Source: an uncultured Collinsella sp.
GTDB taxonomy: Bacteria; Actinomycetota; Coriobacteriia; Coriobacteriales; Coriobacteriaceae
Length of the DNA stretch: 34,831 bases
Assembly: GCA_958413895.1 (NCBI GenBank)
Contig: CATYVQ010000018.1
Coordinates: forward strand, 1 to 34,831
Reading direction: 5' to 3'
Part shown: one piece after another, positions 17,627 to 25,168 of the stretch
Layout of the letters: the number at the start of each line of letters is the position of its first letter
Position numbering within the stretch: position 1 is the first letter of the stretch
The notes under the pieces: generated by a model
The model's database searches: none
The model's input: the letters and a program-made list of their open reading frames with translations, nothing else
Told to the model about the DNA's origin: nothing
Position numbers and translations under genes: made by a program

Positions 17627-20077
17627 ATGCTGCAAAAAATCCAACGCTTTGGCGGGGCAATGTTCGCGCCCGCCATGCTGTTTTCTATATCAGGCCTCAT
17701 GGTCGGCGTCTCCGCTCTCGCAACGACTGCGGACATCGTCGGCGATCTCGCCGTATACGGAACCCCTTGGTACGCTTTTTGGACCATCATCCAGCGCGGC
17801 TCGTGGACGGTCTTTAAACGCCTCCCGCTCCTTTTTGCCGTAGCGCTGCCCATCGGTCTTGCCCAAAAACAACCGGCTCGTTGCTGCCTCGAGGCTCTCG
17901 TCGCCTATTTTGCCTACTGCTTCTTTTTGAGCGAGATCATTAAGCTGAGCGGAGACAATCTTGGACTTAAGTACCCGTCGTCTTTGACCTCCGCTAGCGG
18001 CATCACCATCATCGACGGCATCAAGACGCTCGACACCGGCATTATCGGCCCGCTGGCGGTATCGGCAACCGTCGTCGCCATCCATGACCGCTTCTACGAT
18101 GCCAAGGTTCCCGATTGGCTCGGCACCTTCTCGGGCTCCTCGCTGGTCTACCTCATCAGCTTTTTTGCCGTGTTTGCCCTTGCCGCTATCTCGGCCGCCA
18201 TCGTGCCCTCCGTATACGCAATGACCGAAACGCTGCGCCATGCACTTACGAGCGTCGGCCCCTTTGGCGTGGGCATCTTTGTGCTTTTGGAGCGAGCGCT
18301 CGAGCCCATGGGGCTGCACCACCTGCTCTACATGCCGATCTACTACGACAACCTGGTCATTAACGACGGCATCTACGCCACGTGGAGCAGCTTGCTCCCC
18401 ATCCTCTCCCATAGCACGCGCCCCCTTAATGAGCTTGCGCCGTGGGCCGGTTTTACCGCCACTGGCTGGGTCAAGCTCTTTGGCCTTCCTGCCATCGCAG
18501 CCGCGTTCTACTCCACCGCAAAACCCGAGCGCCGCGCCGGCCTCAGGGTCATCCTTGTTCCCGCCATCATCGCCTCGGTGGTTTGCGGCGTTACCGAGCC
18601 ACTCGAGTTTCTCTTTATGTTCACCCACCCCGGGCTCTTTTTTCTCTACGCCGTCTTATCGTCTTGCCTTGCCACAACCATGAATCTCTTTGGCATCGTC
18701 GGCATCTTCTCGGGCGGCCTCATGGAGATGGCAGCCTTCAACTTTATTCCGCTCATGCGCACGCATGCCGGTGCCTATCTTTTGGCGCTCGGTATCGGCC
18801 TTGCCTTTAGCCTCATCTTTTTTGTTAGTTTTCGAGCACTCATCTTGGCCTATGACCTTAAGACGCCGGGCCGCGAGGATCATGTCGCCAATCGCGCGGC
18901 AATCGATCGTTTAACGGAAAGCGGCTTTGCCAAAGAGCAATCTCCCAACGACGAGGTCGATAGTCGATCCGATCAAGATCACGTCCTCGCTGAGCGGGTA
19001 ATTCAGCTTTTAGGTGGCGTTGGCAATATCGTGGGCGCAACCAACTGCGCCACGCGTCTGCGCGTCGAGGTCGCAGACCCTTCCATCGTTGCAGATAACG
19101 CATCGTTTGTCGCGGTGGGCGCCAAGGGCCTCATCATTACGGGCAAGACCGCCCAGGTGGTCATCGGCATCTCCGTTCCCCGCGTTAAAGAGCATTTTGA
19201 CCAGATTATGGGCCTCGAGCCGGGATTTGTGCCCACCACCTCGGCCTCCCCTGCCGCCAGCGCAGTCCATAAGCGCGGCGATATCTGCTTCTTCGATATC
19301 GACGGAACGCTCGCCTGGCAAGACCCCAGGCTCGCCCAAGACCTTCCCGAAGACGAGCGGGACCTCTCCCCCTATCCCAACGAGGCGGTTTCGCAGGCAA
19401 TCCGCGAGTTTGTCGCCAACGGCAACATGGCCTTTATCTGCACGGGACGTACCCTCAGCTGCATCCACCCCAAACTTCTTGAGCTGCCCTGGACCGGCAT
19501 CGTCTGTCTTGCGGGCGGTTACGCCGAGATCAACGGACACGCAATTCGCGATCTGTCGATGACGCCCGGTATGCTGCAGCGTCTTGCCCCCTACCTTGAG
19601 CAATCGGGCGAGGTCATCCGCTTTGAGGGCCTCAACGGCGTCGTGCGCATGAGTGCCGATGCCCCCGATGCTCCCGGATACGCGCGCACCCTGGGCGACG
19701 CAGTCACGCAGCTGCAACATTACAGTGTCTACAAGATCTTGATGTCTACATCGCTCGCCAACCACATCGCTCAAGATAAGGCACTTGAGCCGCTGCTGTG
19801 CTTTAACGAGCTCGAACTCGAGGTAACCGAAATCTCGCCCCGCGAATGCACGAAGCGCGGGGGCATCCAGTCTGTACTCGACGCCCTCGATCCCCACCAC
19901 GGAACCGTATACGGCATCGGCGACGCCAGCAATGACGTCTCGCTGATGAACGCCGTCGATGTCGGTATCGCCATGGGCAATGCGCCGGACTATCTCAAAA
20001 AGCGCGCCGACTACATCACCGACTCGGTCGACAAAAATGGCGTCGTCAAGGCCCTCGAGCACTTTAGGCTTATATAA
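17627..20077 (+). CDS. PTS alpha-glucoside EIICB fused to HAD (Cof-type) phosphatase
   Basis: An 816-residue membrane protein with three modules. Residues 1-410 are the EIIC channel of the alpha-glucoside (MalB/AglA) group: MLQKIQRFGGAMFAPAM start, LPIGLAQKQPARCCLEA, and the substrate-site motif GVTEPLEF at 321-328. Residues 456-530 are EIIB with the phosphorylated Cys474 in ATNCATRLRVEV. After a short linker, 550-816 are a complete Cof-type HAD hydrolase: motif I FFDIDGTL (Asp557, Asp559), motif II CTGRT (Thr606), motif III Lys743, motif IV GIGDASND (Asp766, Asp770). All catalytic residues are present, so the phosphatase is probably active. EIIA is absent and must come from elsewhere. The likely role is to import a disaccharide as its 6-phosphate and dephosphorylate it. 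Start ATG after GGAAGG. TreR-type operator upstream. The exact sugar is inferred. Confidence 0.9.
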   Translation: MLQKIQRFGGAMFAPAMLFSISGLMVGVSALATTADIVGDLAVYGTPWYAFWTIIQRGSWTVFKRLPLLFAVALPIGLAQKQPARCCLEALVAYFAYCFFLSEIIKLSGDNLGLKYPSSLTSASGITIIDGIKTLDTGIIGPLAVSATVVAIHDRFYDAKVPDWLGTFSGSSLVYLISFFAVFALAAISAAIVPSVYAMTETLRHALTSVGPFGVGIFVLLERALEPMGLHHLLYMPIYYDNLVINDGIYATWSSLLPILSHSTRPLNELAPWAGFTATGWVKLFGLPAIAAAFYSTAKPERRAGLRVILVPAIIASVVCGVTEPLEFLFMFTHPGLFFLYAVLSSCLATTMNLFGIVGIFSGGLMEMAAFNFIPLMRTHAGAYLLALGIGLAFSLIFFVSFRALILAYDLKTPGREDHVANRAAIDRLTESGFAKEQSPNDEVDSRSDQDHVLAERVIQLLGGVGNIVGATNCATRLRVEVADPSIVADNASFVAVGAKGLIITGKTAQVVIGISVPRVKEHFDQIMGLEPGFVPTTSASPAASAVHKRGDICFFDIDGTLAWQDPRLAQDLPEDERDLSPYPNEAVSQAIREFVANGNMAFICTGRTLSCIHPKLLELPWTGIVCLAGGYAEINGHAIRDLSMTPGMLQRLAPYLEQSGEVIRFEGLNGVVRMSADAPDAPGYARTLGDAVTQLQHYSVYKILMSTSLANHIAQDKALEPLLCFNELELEVTEISPRECTKRGGIQSVLDALDPHHGTVYGIGDASNDVSLMNAVDVGIAMGNAPDYLKKRADYITDSVDKNGVVKALEHFRLI

Positions 20078-20190
20078 GCAGCCGGCACGCGCACGCGTCC
20101 CGTTTCCCCAAATCGCCAAAACAGACGCGCCGGCAACTCCAATGTGGCAATATGGTATCTGCACACCGCAACGATGCAACCTAAGAAAGA

Positions 20191-21216
20191 ATGCGAGAAC
20201 CCGTGTCCAGTCCGTTTACCAGCTTTTTAGCCCAGCACTTTGACCAGATCAACGACTATCTGGCCACGTTCTTTGACGGACAGGCGACCTCTGCCGATAT
20301 CGAGCGCTACCTGTATACCCCGCTCTCGACATTTACGGCCAATGCCGGCAAGCGCCACCGCCCGCTCATCTGCATGCTCGCCGCCACCGCGGTAGGTGGC
20401 AGCTTTGAGAGCGCCCGCAGCGCGGCGGCAGCTATCGAGCACTTTCAGTCGGGAGCGCTTATCCATGACGACATCGCCGACAACGGACAGCTTCGTCGAG
20501 GTAAGCCCTGCATGCACCTTACCGAGGGCACGGGCCTTGCCATCAATTGTGGCGACCTGGCGCTCACCATGGTCACCAAGACGGTTCTCGACGACCCCAC
20601 GCTGGAGTCCGACGTGAAGCTGCGTGTGCTCCACGAGCTTACCGAGATGATCGTCCGCACCATCGAGGGTCAAGCGCTCGACCTGGGTTGGGTCCGTGAC
20701 GGGCGCTTTGATATCTCGGTTGATGACTACCTGGACATGGCGACGCACAAGACCGCGTTTTACAGCGGAGCCACGCCGCTTGCCGCCGGGGCCATTATCG
20801 GCGGCGGCAGCGATGAGCAAATCGAAGCGCTGCGCGCCTTTGGCCTGCACACGGGCCTCGCCTTTCAGATTCAGGACGACCTGCTCAACCTTGTCGGCAC
20901 TAAGGAAGCCGCCAACAAGGACTTCCGCACCGACATCACCGAGGGCAAGCGCACGCTTGTCGCCGTACACGCCCTCTCTGATGAGCGCCACCACGACGAG
21001 ATCGAGGCGATTCTTTCCTCGGGCACCGATGATCCCGCGCAGCTCGCACGCGCCGTGGAGATCTTCCAGGAGACTGGCTCTATCGATTACGCCCACACTT
21101 ACGCGCTCGACCTGACCGCTAAGGCCAAAGCGGCCATCGAGAACGTTGAGCTTGATCCGCACGCACGTGAGCTGTTCCTCTCCATGGCAGATTTCTTTGT
21201 GGAGCGCCTTAACTAA
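20191..21216 (+). CDS. Polyprenyl diphosphate synthase (trans-isoprenyl family)
   Basis: A 341-residue all-helical prenyltransferase that extends allylic diphosphates with isopentenyl diphosphate. The first aspartate-rich motif is DDIAD (residues 93-97, in LIHDDIADNGQLRRG). The second is DDLLN (229-233, in FQIQDDLLNLVGT), with Asn in place of the last Asp. The DDxxD form of the first motif and small residues four and five positions before it (Ala89, Gly88) point to a product longer than farnesyl, such as geranylgeranyl or a menaquinone/undecaprenyl-side precursor. That is inferred from family rules. Start ATG with AAGAAAG upstream; a GTG four codons later is possible. It lies alone between the PTS gene and the peptidoglycan-binding protein gene. 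Confidence 0.92.
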   Translation: MREPVSSPFTSFLAQHFDQINDYLATFFDGQATSADIERYLYTPLSTFTANAGKRHRPLICMLAATAVGGSFESARSAAAAIEHFQSGALIHDDIADNGQLRRGKPCMHLTEGTGLAINCGDLALTMVTKTVLDDPTLESDVKLRVLHELTEMIVRTIEGQALDLGWVRDGRFDISVDDYLDMATHKTAFYSGATPLAAGAIIGGGSDEQIEALRAFGLHTGLAFQIQDDLLNLVGTKEAANKDFRTDITEGKRTLVAVHALSDERHHDEIEAILSSGTDDPAQLARAVEIFQETGSIDYAHTYALDLTAKAKAAIENVELDPHARELFLSMADFFVERLN

Positions 21217-21354
21217 CGGGGGTTATAAAACCTGTCAGCAGCGTATTTAGGCACAACTTGCTACACTGTTGAGTGCATGTTTATGCATCCCTTTGCGTTG
21301 TCTATCCGACAGACGCTCAAATAGTACGAATGGTACGCCGAAAGGGGTTCGTTC

Positions 21355-22260
21355 ATGGAACCTATTACAACGGGCATGCAAGGAGCAGCCGTCGAGGACG
21401 TGCAGTCTCGTCTCCTGCAGCTCGGCTACACGATTGATGCCGCCGAAGTCACCGACAAGTACTTTGGAGCCACCACTGAGCAGGCCGTCAGCACCTTCAG
21501 GCTCGACAGCGGCCTTGCTGCCGGTCATGCCGTCGATATCCCCTGCTGGAGCGCCCTTGTAGACGCTTCGTATAAGCTGGGCGACCGCACCCTCTATCTG
21601 CGCATGCCCAATTTCCATGGCGCCGATGTGCAGGCCCTGCAGCGCGCTCTCAACGTTTTGGGCTTTGCCTGTGGTGAAGACGACGGCTACTTTGGTCCGC
21701 ATACCGAGGCCGCCCTGCAGCAGTTCCAGGAAAATGTCGGCCTGTTTGCCGACGGCATGGCCTTCCAGGACACCTACGCCTACATCAACCGCCTGCACCA
21801 TGTGTGGGAGGGCAAGCCCTCGGTCACCGAAGCCGAGTCCCGCATCGGTTTTGCTCGCGCCGCCAACGTGCTCGAGCGCTTCCAGATTGCCGTTATCGGC
21901 GAGGACCCCATCGCACGCAGTGTTGCGTCGCGCATGTGGAATATCGCCACGGCAACGACCGACAACAGCGGCATGATGCTCTGCGACTCCGAGGTCCCAA
22001 CCGACGTTGACCTGGTGCTCGAAATCGCAAGCGACGAGCTGCCCGCCGACGCCGCACCGCGCGCCACGATTGCCCTCGCCGAGTGCCACAACCTGGCCCA
22101 GCGCATCCGCACTGCCAATGTCGCCGCGCAGCAGAAGCCGGCACGCATTCGCATTGAGCTAACGGGCATGACGCGCTACAACGGCACCTTCACGGCCAGC
22201 GACGCGCAGACACTCGCCGTACGCCTGCTCGATGGCGTTTGCGATGCCCTCGCAGATTAG
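21355..22260 (+). CDS. Cytosolic-looking protein with two peptidoglycan-binding domains
   Basis: A 301-residue protein without a signal peptide or membrane segment. Residues 4-65 and 80-140 are two PG_binding_1 repeats (GMQGAAVEDVQSRLLQLGY...YFGATTEQAVSTFR and HGADVQALQRALNVLGF...YFGPHTEAALQQFQ). The C-terminal region (about 170-301; FQIAVIGEDPIARSVASRMW, VDLVLEIASDE, SDAQTLAVRLLDGVCDAL) has the spacing of an Amidase_3 fold, but the zinc-binding His/Glu residues of a working amidase are missing. This order matches mycobacterial CwlM, an inactive cytosolic amidase homologue that regulates MurA, so a regulatory role in wall synthesis is possible. The amidase reading is tentative. Start ATG after GAAAGGGG. 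tRNA-Gln follows 38 bp downstream. Confidence 0.8.
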   Translation: MEPITTGMQGAAVEDVQSRLLQLGYTIDAAEVTDKYFGATTEQAVSTFRLDSGLAAGHAVDIPCWSALVDASYKLGDRTLYLRMPNFHGADVQALQRALNVLGFACGEDDGYFGPHTEAALQQFQENVGLFADGMAFQDTYAYINRLHHVWEGKPSVTEAESRIGFARAANVLERFQIAVIGEDPIARSVASRMWNIATATTDNSGMMLCDSEVPTDVDLVLEIASDELPADAAPRATIALAECHNLAQRIRTANVAAQQKPARIRIELTGMTRYNGTFTASDAQTLAVRLLDGVCDALAD

Positions 22261-22298
22261 GTAAACTAAACGAGTTGCTTTTGGGCAACACCACACAT

Positions 22299-22373
22299 TG
22301 GGACGTAGTTCAACGGTAGAACTCCGGTTTTTGGTGCCGGCTGTTGGGGGTTCGAATCCCTCCGTCCCAGCCA
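22299..22373 (+). tRNA. tRNA-Gln (anticodon TTG)
   Basis: A full cloverleaf can be folded. The acceptor stem TGGGACG pairs with CGTCCCA, with discriminator G and an encoded CCA. The D-arm is GTTC-aacggta-GAAC. The anticodon stem is CCGGT/GCCGG with loop TTTTGGT (anticodon TTG, reading CAA). The T-arm is GGGGG-TTCGAAT-CCCTC. A hairpin terminator follows. Confidence 0.96.
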
Positions 22374-22381
22374 TTAAAATT

Positions 22382-22419
22382 GAGCGCCCTGAGCCCATAA
22401 CGGCTCAGGGCGCTTTCTT
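22382..22419 (+). terminator. Terminator of tRNA-Gln
   Basis: AGCGCCCTGAGCC pairs perfectly with GGCTCAGGGCGCT around CATAAC, followed by TTCTT. A degraded look-alike (GCCCCAGGCCCATAACG) recurs about 90 bp downstream. Confidence 0.88.
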
Positions 22420-22420
22420 G

Positions 22421-22445
22421 TGGGCAAGCGGAGGGATTCGAACCC
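22421..22445 (-). pseudogene. tRNA T-arm remnant (inverted)
   Basis: On the minus strand GGGTTCGAATCCCTCCG (22429-22445) is identical to 17 nt of the tRNA-Gln T-arm at 22348-22364, but inverted, and is followed by CTTGCCCA. It holds the B-box consensus GGTTCGAATCC, yet no acceptor 5' strand, D-arm or anticodon arm can be found beside it. It is therefore best read as a relic of a tRNA gene or a recombination scar. From 22446 to 22570 I see only the degraded terminator copy and no gene. Confidence 0.6.
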
Positions 22446-22572
22446 GCAAGGAATCTACCTATATAAGACAGACGCCCCAGGCCCATAACGACCAAGAGCG
22501 CCTTGCATCTAGAATTATCAGCCCTGTTCCGAAAAGCGAGCCGCATGCAACAACCAAGTAACCACAGGCCCC

Positions 22573-22634
22573 GGGAGAGCGGGGACACCGGCTTAGGTTT
22601 ATCGCGAGTTCCGCACGAACAGGAGGCCACTTAA
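22573..22634 (+). repeat. Half copy of the variable-arm palindromic element
   Basis: A left arm ending GGCTTAGGTTT is followed by TATCGCGAGTTCCGCAC and AGGAGGCCACTTAA. This matches the left half of the core seen at 4855, 27736 and (inverted) 27460. It stops at the central TTAA; the right half-hairpin and right arm are missing and unrelated sequence follows. The arm sequence is again unlike those of the other copies. Confidence 0.75.
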
Positions 22635-22649
22635 CCTCGATGTTTTGGA

Positions 22650-22769
22650 CGTGACAGCGAGAGGGGCCCTGGTATGGCAAGGTGACGTGAAACAAGGCGG
22701 CGCTGACCTTCTGGTCGCGCCGCCGAAGTTGAACGTCAGATTGCCGTGCCAGGGCCCCTCGCAGCGTCA
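22650..22769. repeat. Long imperfect palindrome
   Basis: GCGAGAGGGGCCCTGG...GGCGGCGC pairs with GCGCCGCC...CCAGGGCCCCTCGC over about 50 nt per side, with several mismatches. At the tip a small hairpin GACC-TTCT-GGTC is enclosed by GGCGGCGC/GCGCCGCC. It directly abuts the half copy of the palindromic element on one side and the terminator of the minus-strand gene on the other. It may be another repeat family or a structured 3' RNA. No coding potential is seen. Confidence 0.75.
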
Positions 22770-22797
22770 AGAAGACCGCCGTTCGGTAGAACGGCGG
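22768..22797 (-). terminator. Terminator of the Toprim protein gene
   Basis: On the minus strand CCGCCGTTC pairs with GAACGGCGG around a 4-nt loop, followed by TCTTCTTG. It lies 3 bases past the stop codon. Confidence 0.82.
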
Positions 22798-22800
22798 AAT

Positions 22801-24975
22801 CTAATTGTTCAGCATGCGGTCGAAGCTTCCCGAGTCGCCATCCCGATAGTCTGCGGTCATCAGAATCTCCTGCGGAATGCGCCCGCCTTCACGTAGCACG
22901 TTGCGGAACTGCACGCGCGTAACCATGGGCAGATCCTTGATCGTCGCTGCCAGGTTCTGCGGCACGCCCTGGTTGGCAGCCGCGGGCTCGCACTCGCCGC
23001 CGGCCTTCACGCGACGCTTATGCTCGGCGAGCATGGCGCGGTACATGCCGGCATGCAGGCGAATCTCAACCACATTGGCATTGCGAGCCTGCTCGACGAT
23101 GCGCGCGCCCTCGCGATCGATATCACCCACGTAGTAGACGTAGTTAAAGCGATAGCCAATCTCAGCCAGATAATCATCCAGTGCGTGCGAGACGCTCGCC
23201 TTGCAGCCGCCGCCAAAAATCACGCCGCCCACCTTGGTACCAAAGAGCTTGGCATGTTTGCGTCCGCGCAGGAGCTTGACGATCTCGTCGTAGGTATCCA
23301 GGTTCTCGACCATAATGAACGGCTTGTCGGCACCCAGCGTAAAGAAGCCCGTAAAGTGCACGGGGCGATTGGGGGCGACCTTGATCGCCTGCATGCTAAT
23401 GCCCTTTTCGGTCATACGTCTGATCAGGCGCTCACCGTGCTTGCCGTCAAAAGCCTTCTCGTCGTTAAAGATCTGGTAGGCACGCTGGCGGCGCGAGGCA
23501 ACCGGCGTATCGGCACCTCGGTTCTGCTCGATCCAAGCCTGGATGATTGCGATTTCCTCGGCAATCTTGCGGTTGGACATCTCGTTGTGCTGAGTGCGCT
23601 GCGGAGCCTTTTTGCCGTCCTTGCCCTCGACCTTTACGATCTGTGTCTGCTGCTCCTTGATCTTAGAGAGCGCCTTAGGCGTAGGGACAACTTTGAGCAG
23701 CTGCCTGCCTAAAACGCGGGCAAGGGCAAACGCCGAGACCTCGCCGTGGACTGCCGACTTGGGCTGCTGGGCAGCGGTATCTGCTGCGGTAGACTCCGGC
23801 TTCTTCTGAGACTTGCGCTTAGAATCGCCTTGGGAATTGCGCTCGCGCTTCGGCATAGGCGCCTGCTTCTGCGGACGATCGGACTTACTCTCCTTCGCTG
23901 GCTGGCGCTTAGGCTGCCCCGAAGAAACCTCGATCTTCGCATCCTCGTCCTGCGGCGTGGTCTTCTCGGCCGCAGTCTCGGCATGGGAACTGCGGCCCCC
24001 ACGATGGCGACGGCGGCGAGGCTTGCTCGACGCGCCCTGCTCCGTCTGCTCATCAGTAGGCTGCTGACCCTTGGCCTCGGCATCAACCTCAAGCTGCGGC
24101 TCAACAGGCTTCTGTTCGCGAGCCGCCGGCTCAACGGCCTTCTCGTCCTGGGTGGTCGAAACCGACTCGCCCTTCTCCTGACGCTTTACGGGATACGCAC
24201 GTCCCGCAAAACCGCGGCCGGGACGACACGAACCCGGAGCCTTCTTGGCAGACTCCTCAACATCGTCTGCAACCTCAGAAGACTCTTCAACCTCACGCGC
24301 GGCATCCTGCGCTGCAGCCTTAAAGTGAGCACCGCGACGACGCTTGGGCTCTTGGGCCTCCACGGGCTTTTGCTCCTTCGTGGGCTTCTGCGACTCGGCA
24401 GCAACCTCGGTCTCAACAGCCTCGGCATCCGTCTCGCCCTTTTGAGCAACGGCGCGACGGAAGCGCTCCTGCTGGGCGCGGCGCTGTGCATCGCGCTTGC
24501 CGCCGCCGCCAAAATCGCCGCGTCCTGCCTTGGCCGTAAAGGCACGCACGACGTTCTCATCGAGCAACTCATCGGTATCGACATGCTCACGCGGAGCAGC
24601 TTCTTCCACAGCAGGCACGTCAGCGGAATCCTCGACGACAAAATCCTCGACGGACTCGGCAGGCTGCTCCTGGGCATCGCGGATCTCGGCATTGATGGTA
24701 TAGAACGCCGGGCGCCCGTTAATGCCGCTACCCTCGATCTTGGTCACGATATTTGCCGCGATAAGCTCATCGCGCATCGCCTTGGTGTCACATTCCTTAT
24801 CGACGGAGCGGAAAATTTGCGCCAGCGCGCTCGACTTGATCTTGAGCGCCTTGCGGCAAAGCAGGTCGTAGGCAACCAGCTTGGCACGCTCAGCAGAAAG
24901 CGATGTCTGGCTGCTCAGACGCTCAGCCAGGGCATCGACATTATTTTGGTTATCGGAATATACCGTCTTGGCCAC
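22801..24975 (-). CDS. JetD-like (DUF2220) Toprim protein with long disordered linker
   Basis: A 724-residue protein from a GTG at 24975 (AAAGGGG just upstream); an ATG 8 codons earlier has no ribosome site. Residues 5-100 are helical and wHTH-like. Residues about 105-415 are a charged, low-complexity, probably disordered linker rich in E, K, Q, P and R, with a basic patch (KPRRRRHRGG). The C-terminus (about 480-724) resembles JetD/DUF2220: RQRAYQIFNDEKAFD, then the Toprim glutamate Glu557 in IMVENLDTYD and the acidic pair Asp618/Asp620 in VYYVGDIDREG. JetD is the nuclease subunit of the Wadjet plasmid-defence complex and is related to topoisomerase VI-A. No jetA, jetB or jetC is nearby, so this is an orphan. 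A DNA-cutting or binding role is inferred; the true function is unknown. Confidence 0.82.
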   Translation of the reverse strand: MAKTVYSDNQNNVDALAERLSSQTSLSAERAKLVAYDLLCRKALKIKSSALAQIFRSVDKECDTKAMRDELIAANIVTKIEGSGINGRPAFYTINAEIRDAQEQPAESVEDFVVEDSADVPAVEEAAPREHVDTDELLDENVVRAFTAKAGRGDFGGGGKRDAQRRAQQERFRRAVAQKGETDAEAVETEVAAESQKPTKEQKPVEAQEPKRRRGAHFKAAAQDAAREVEESSEVADDVEESAKKAPGSCRPGRGFAGRAYPVKRQEKGESVSTTQDEKAVEPAAREQKPVEPQLEVDAEAKGQQPTDEQTEQGASSKPRRRRHRGGRSSHAETAAEKTTPQDEDAKIEVSSGQPKRQPAKESKSDRPQKQAPMPKRERNSQGDSKRKSQKKPESTAADTAAQQPKSAVHGEVSAFALARVLGRQLLKVVPTPKALSKIKEQQTQIVKVEGKDGKKAPQRTQHNEMSNRKIAEEIAIIQAWIEQNRGADTPVASRRQRAYQIFNDEKAFDGKHGERLIRRMTEKGISMQAIKVAPNRPVHFTGFFTLGADKPFIMVENLDTYDEIVKLLRGRKHAKLFGTKVGGVIFGGGCKASVSHALDDYLAEIGYRFNYVYYVGDIDREGARIVEQARNANVVEIRLHAGMYRAMLAEHKRRVKAGGECEPAAANQGVPQNLAATIKDLPMVTRVQFRNVLREGGRIPQEILMTADYRDGDSGSFDRMLNN

Positions 24976-25090
24976 GGGGCCCCTTTCATATGTACACATA
25001 TACGTTTATATGGTACAACGCGCGCCCTTATCCATGCAAAACATCTGCGAGAACACTCGAGCACACTCGAGCGTCACCCACTTTTGCATG

Positions 25091-25126
25091 AAAAAAGACC
25101 GAGCCCGCGAAGTCGCGGACCCGGTC
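25091..25126 (-). terminator. Intrinsic terminator of cstA
   Basis: On the minus strand GACCGGGTCCGCG pairs with CGCGGGCTCGGTC around ACTT, followed by TTTTTT. It lies about 43 bp past the cstA stop codon. Confidence 0.88.
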
Positions 25127-25168
25127 TTTCCGAGTCAAATGGATGGGAGATTCAACCCGTCCGACCGA

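Noticed and set aside
17578..17853. Minus-strand ORF spanning the PTS promoter
   Set aside because: It overlaps the clear start of the PTS gene and its operator, and shows no conserved features.
22421..22445. A second functional tRNA gene on the minus strand
   Set aside because: Only the T-arm region is present; no matching 5' acceptor strand, D-arm or anticodon arm can be folded from the adjoining sequence.
22348..22445. Prophage or integrative element attachment sites
   Set aside because: The two tRNA-derived copies are inverted rather than direct, only 81 bp apart, and no integrase gene is present in the window.
22801..24975. A complete Wadjet (jetABCD) defence system
   Set aside because: Only a JetD-like domain is found. 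The neighbours are tRNA-Gln and cstA, and no SMC-like or kleisin-like gene is present.
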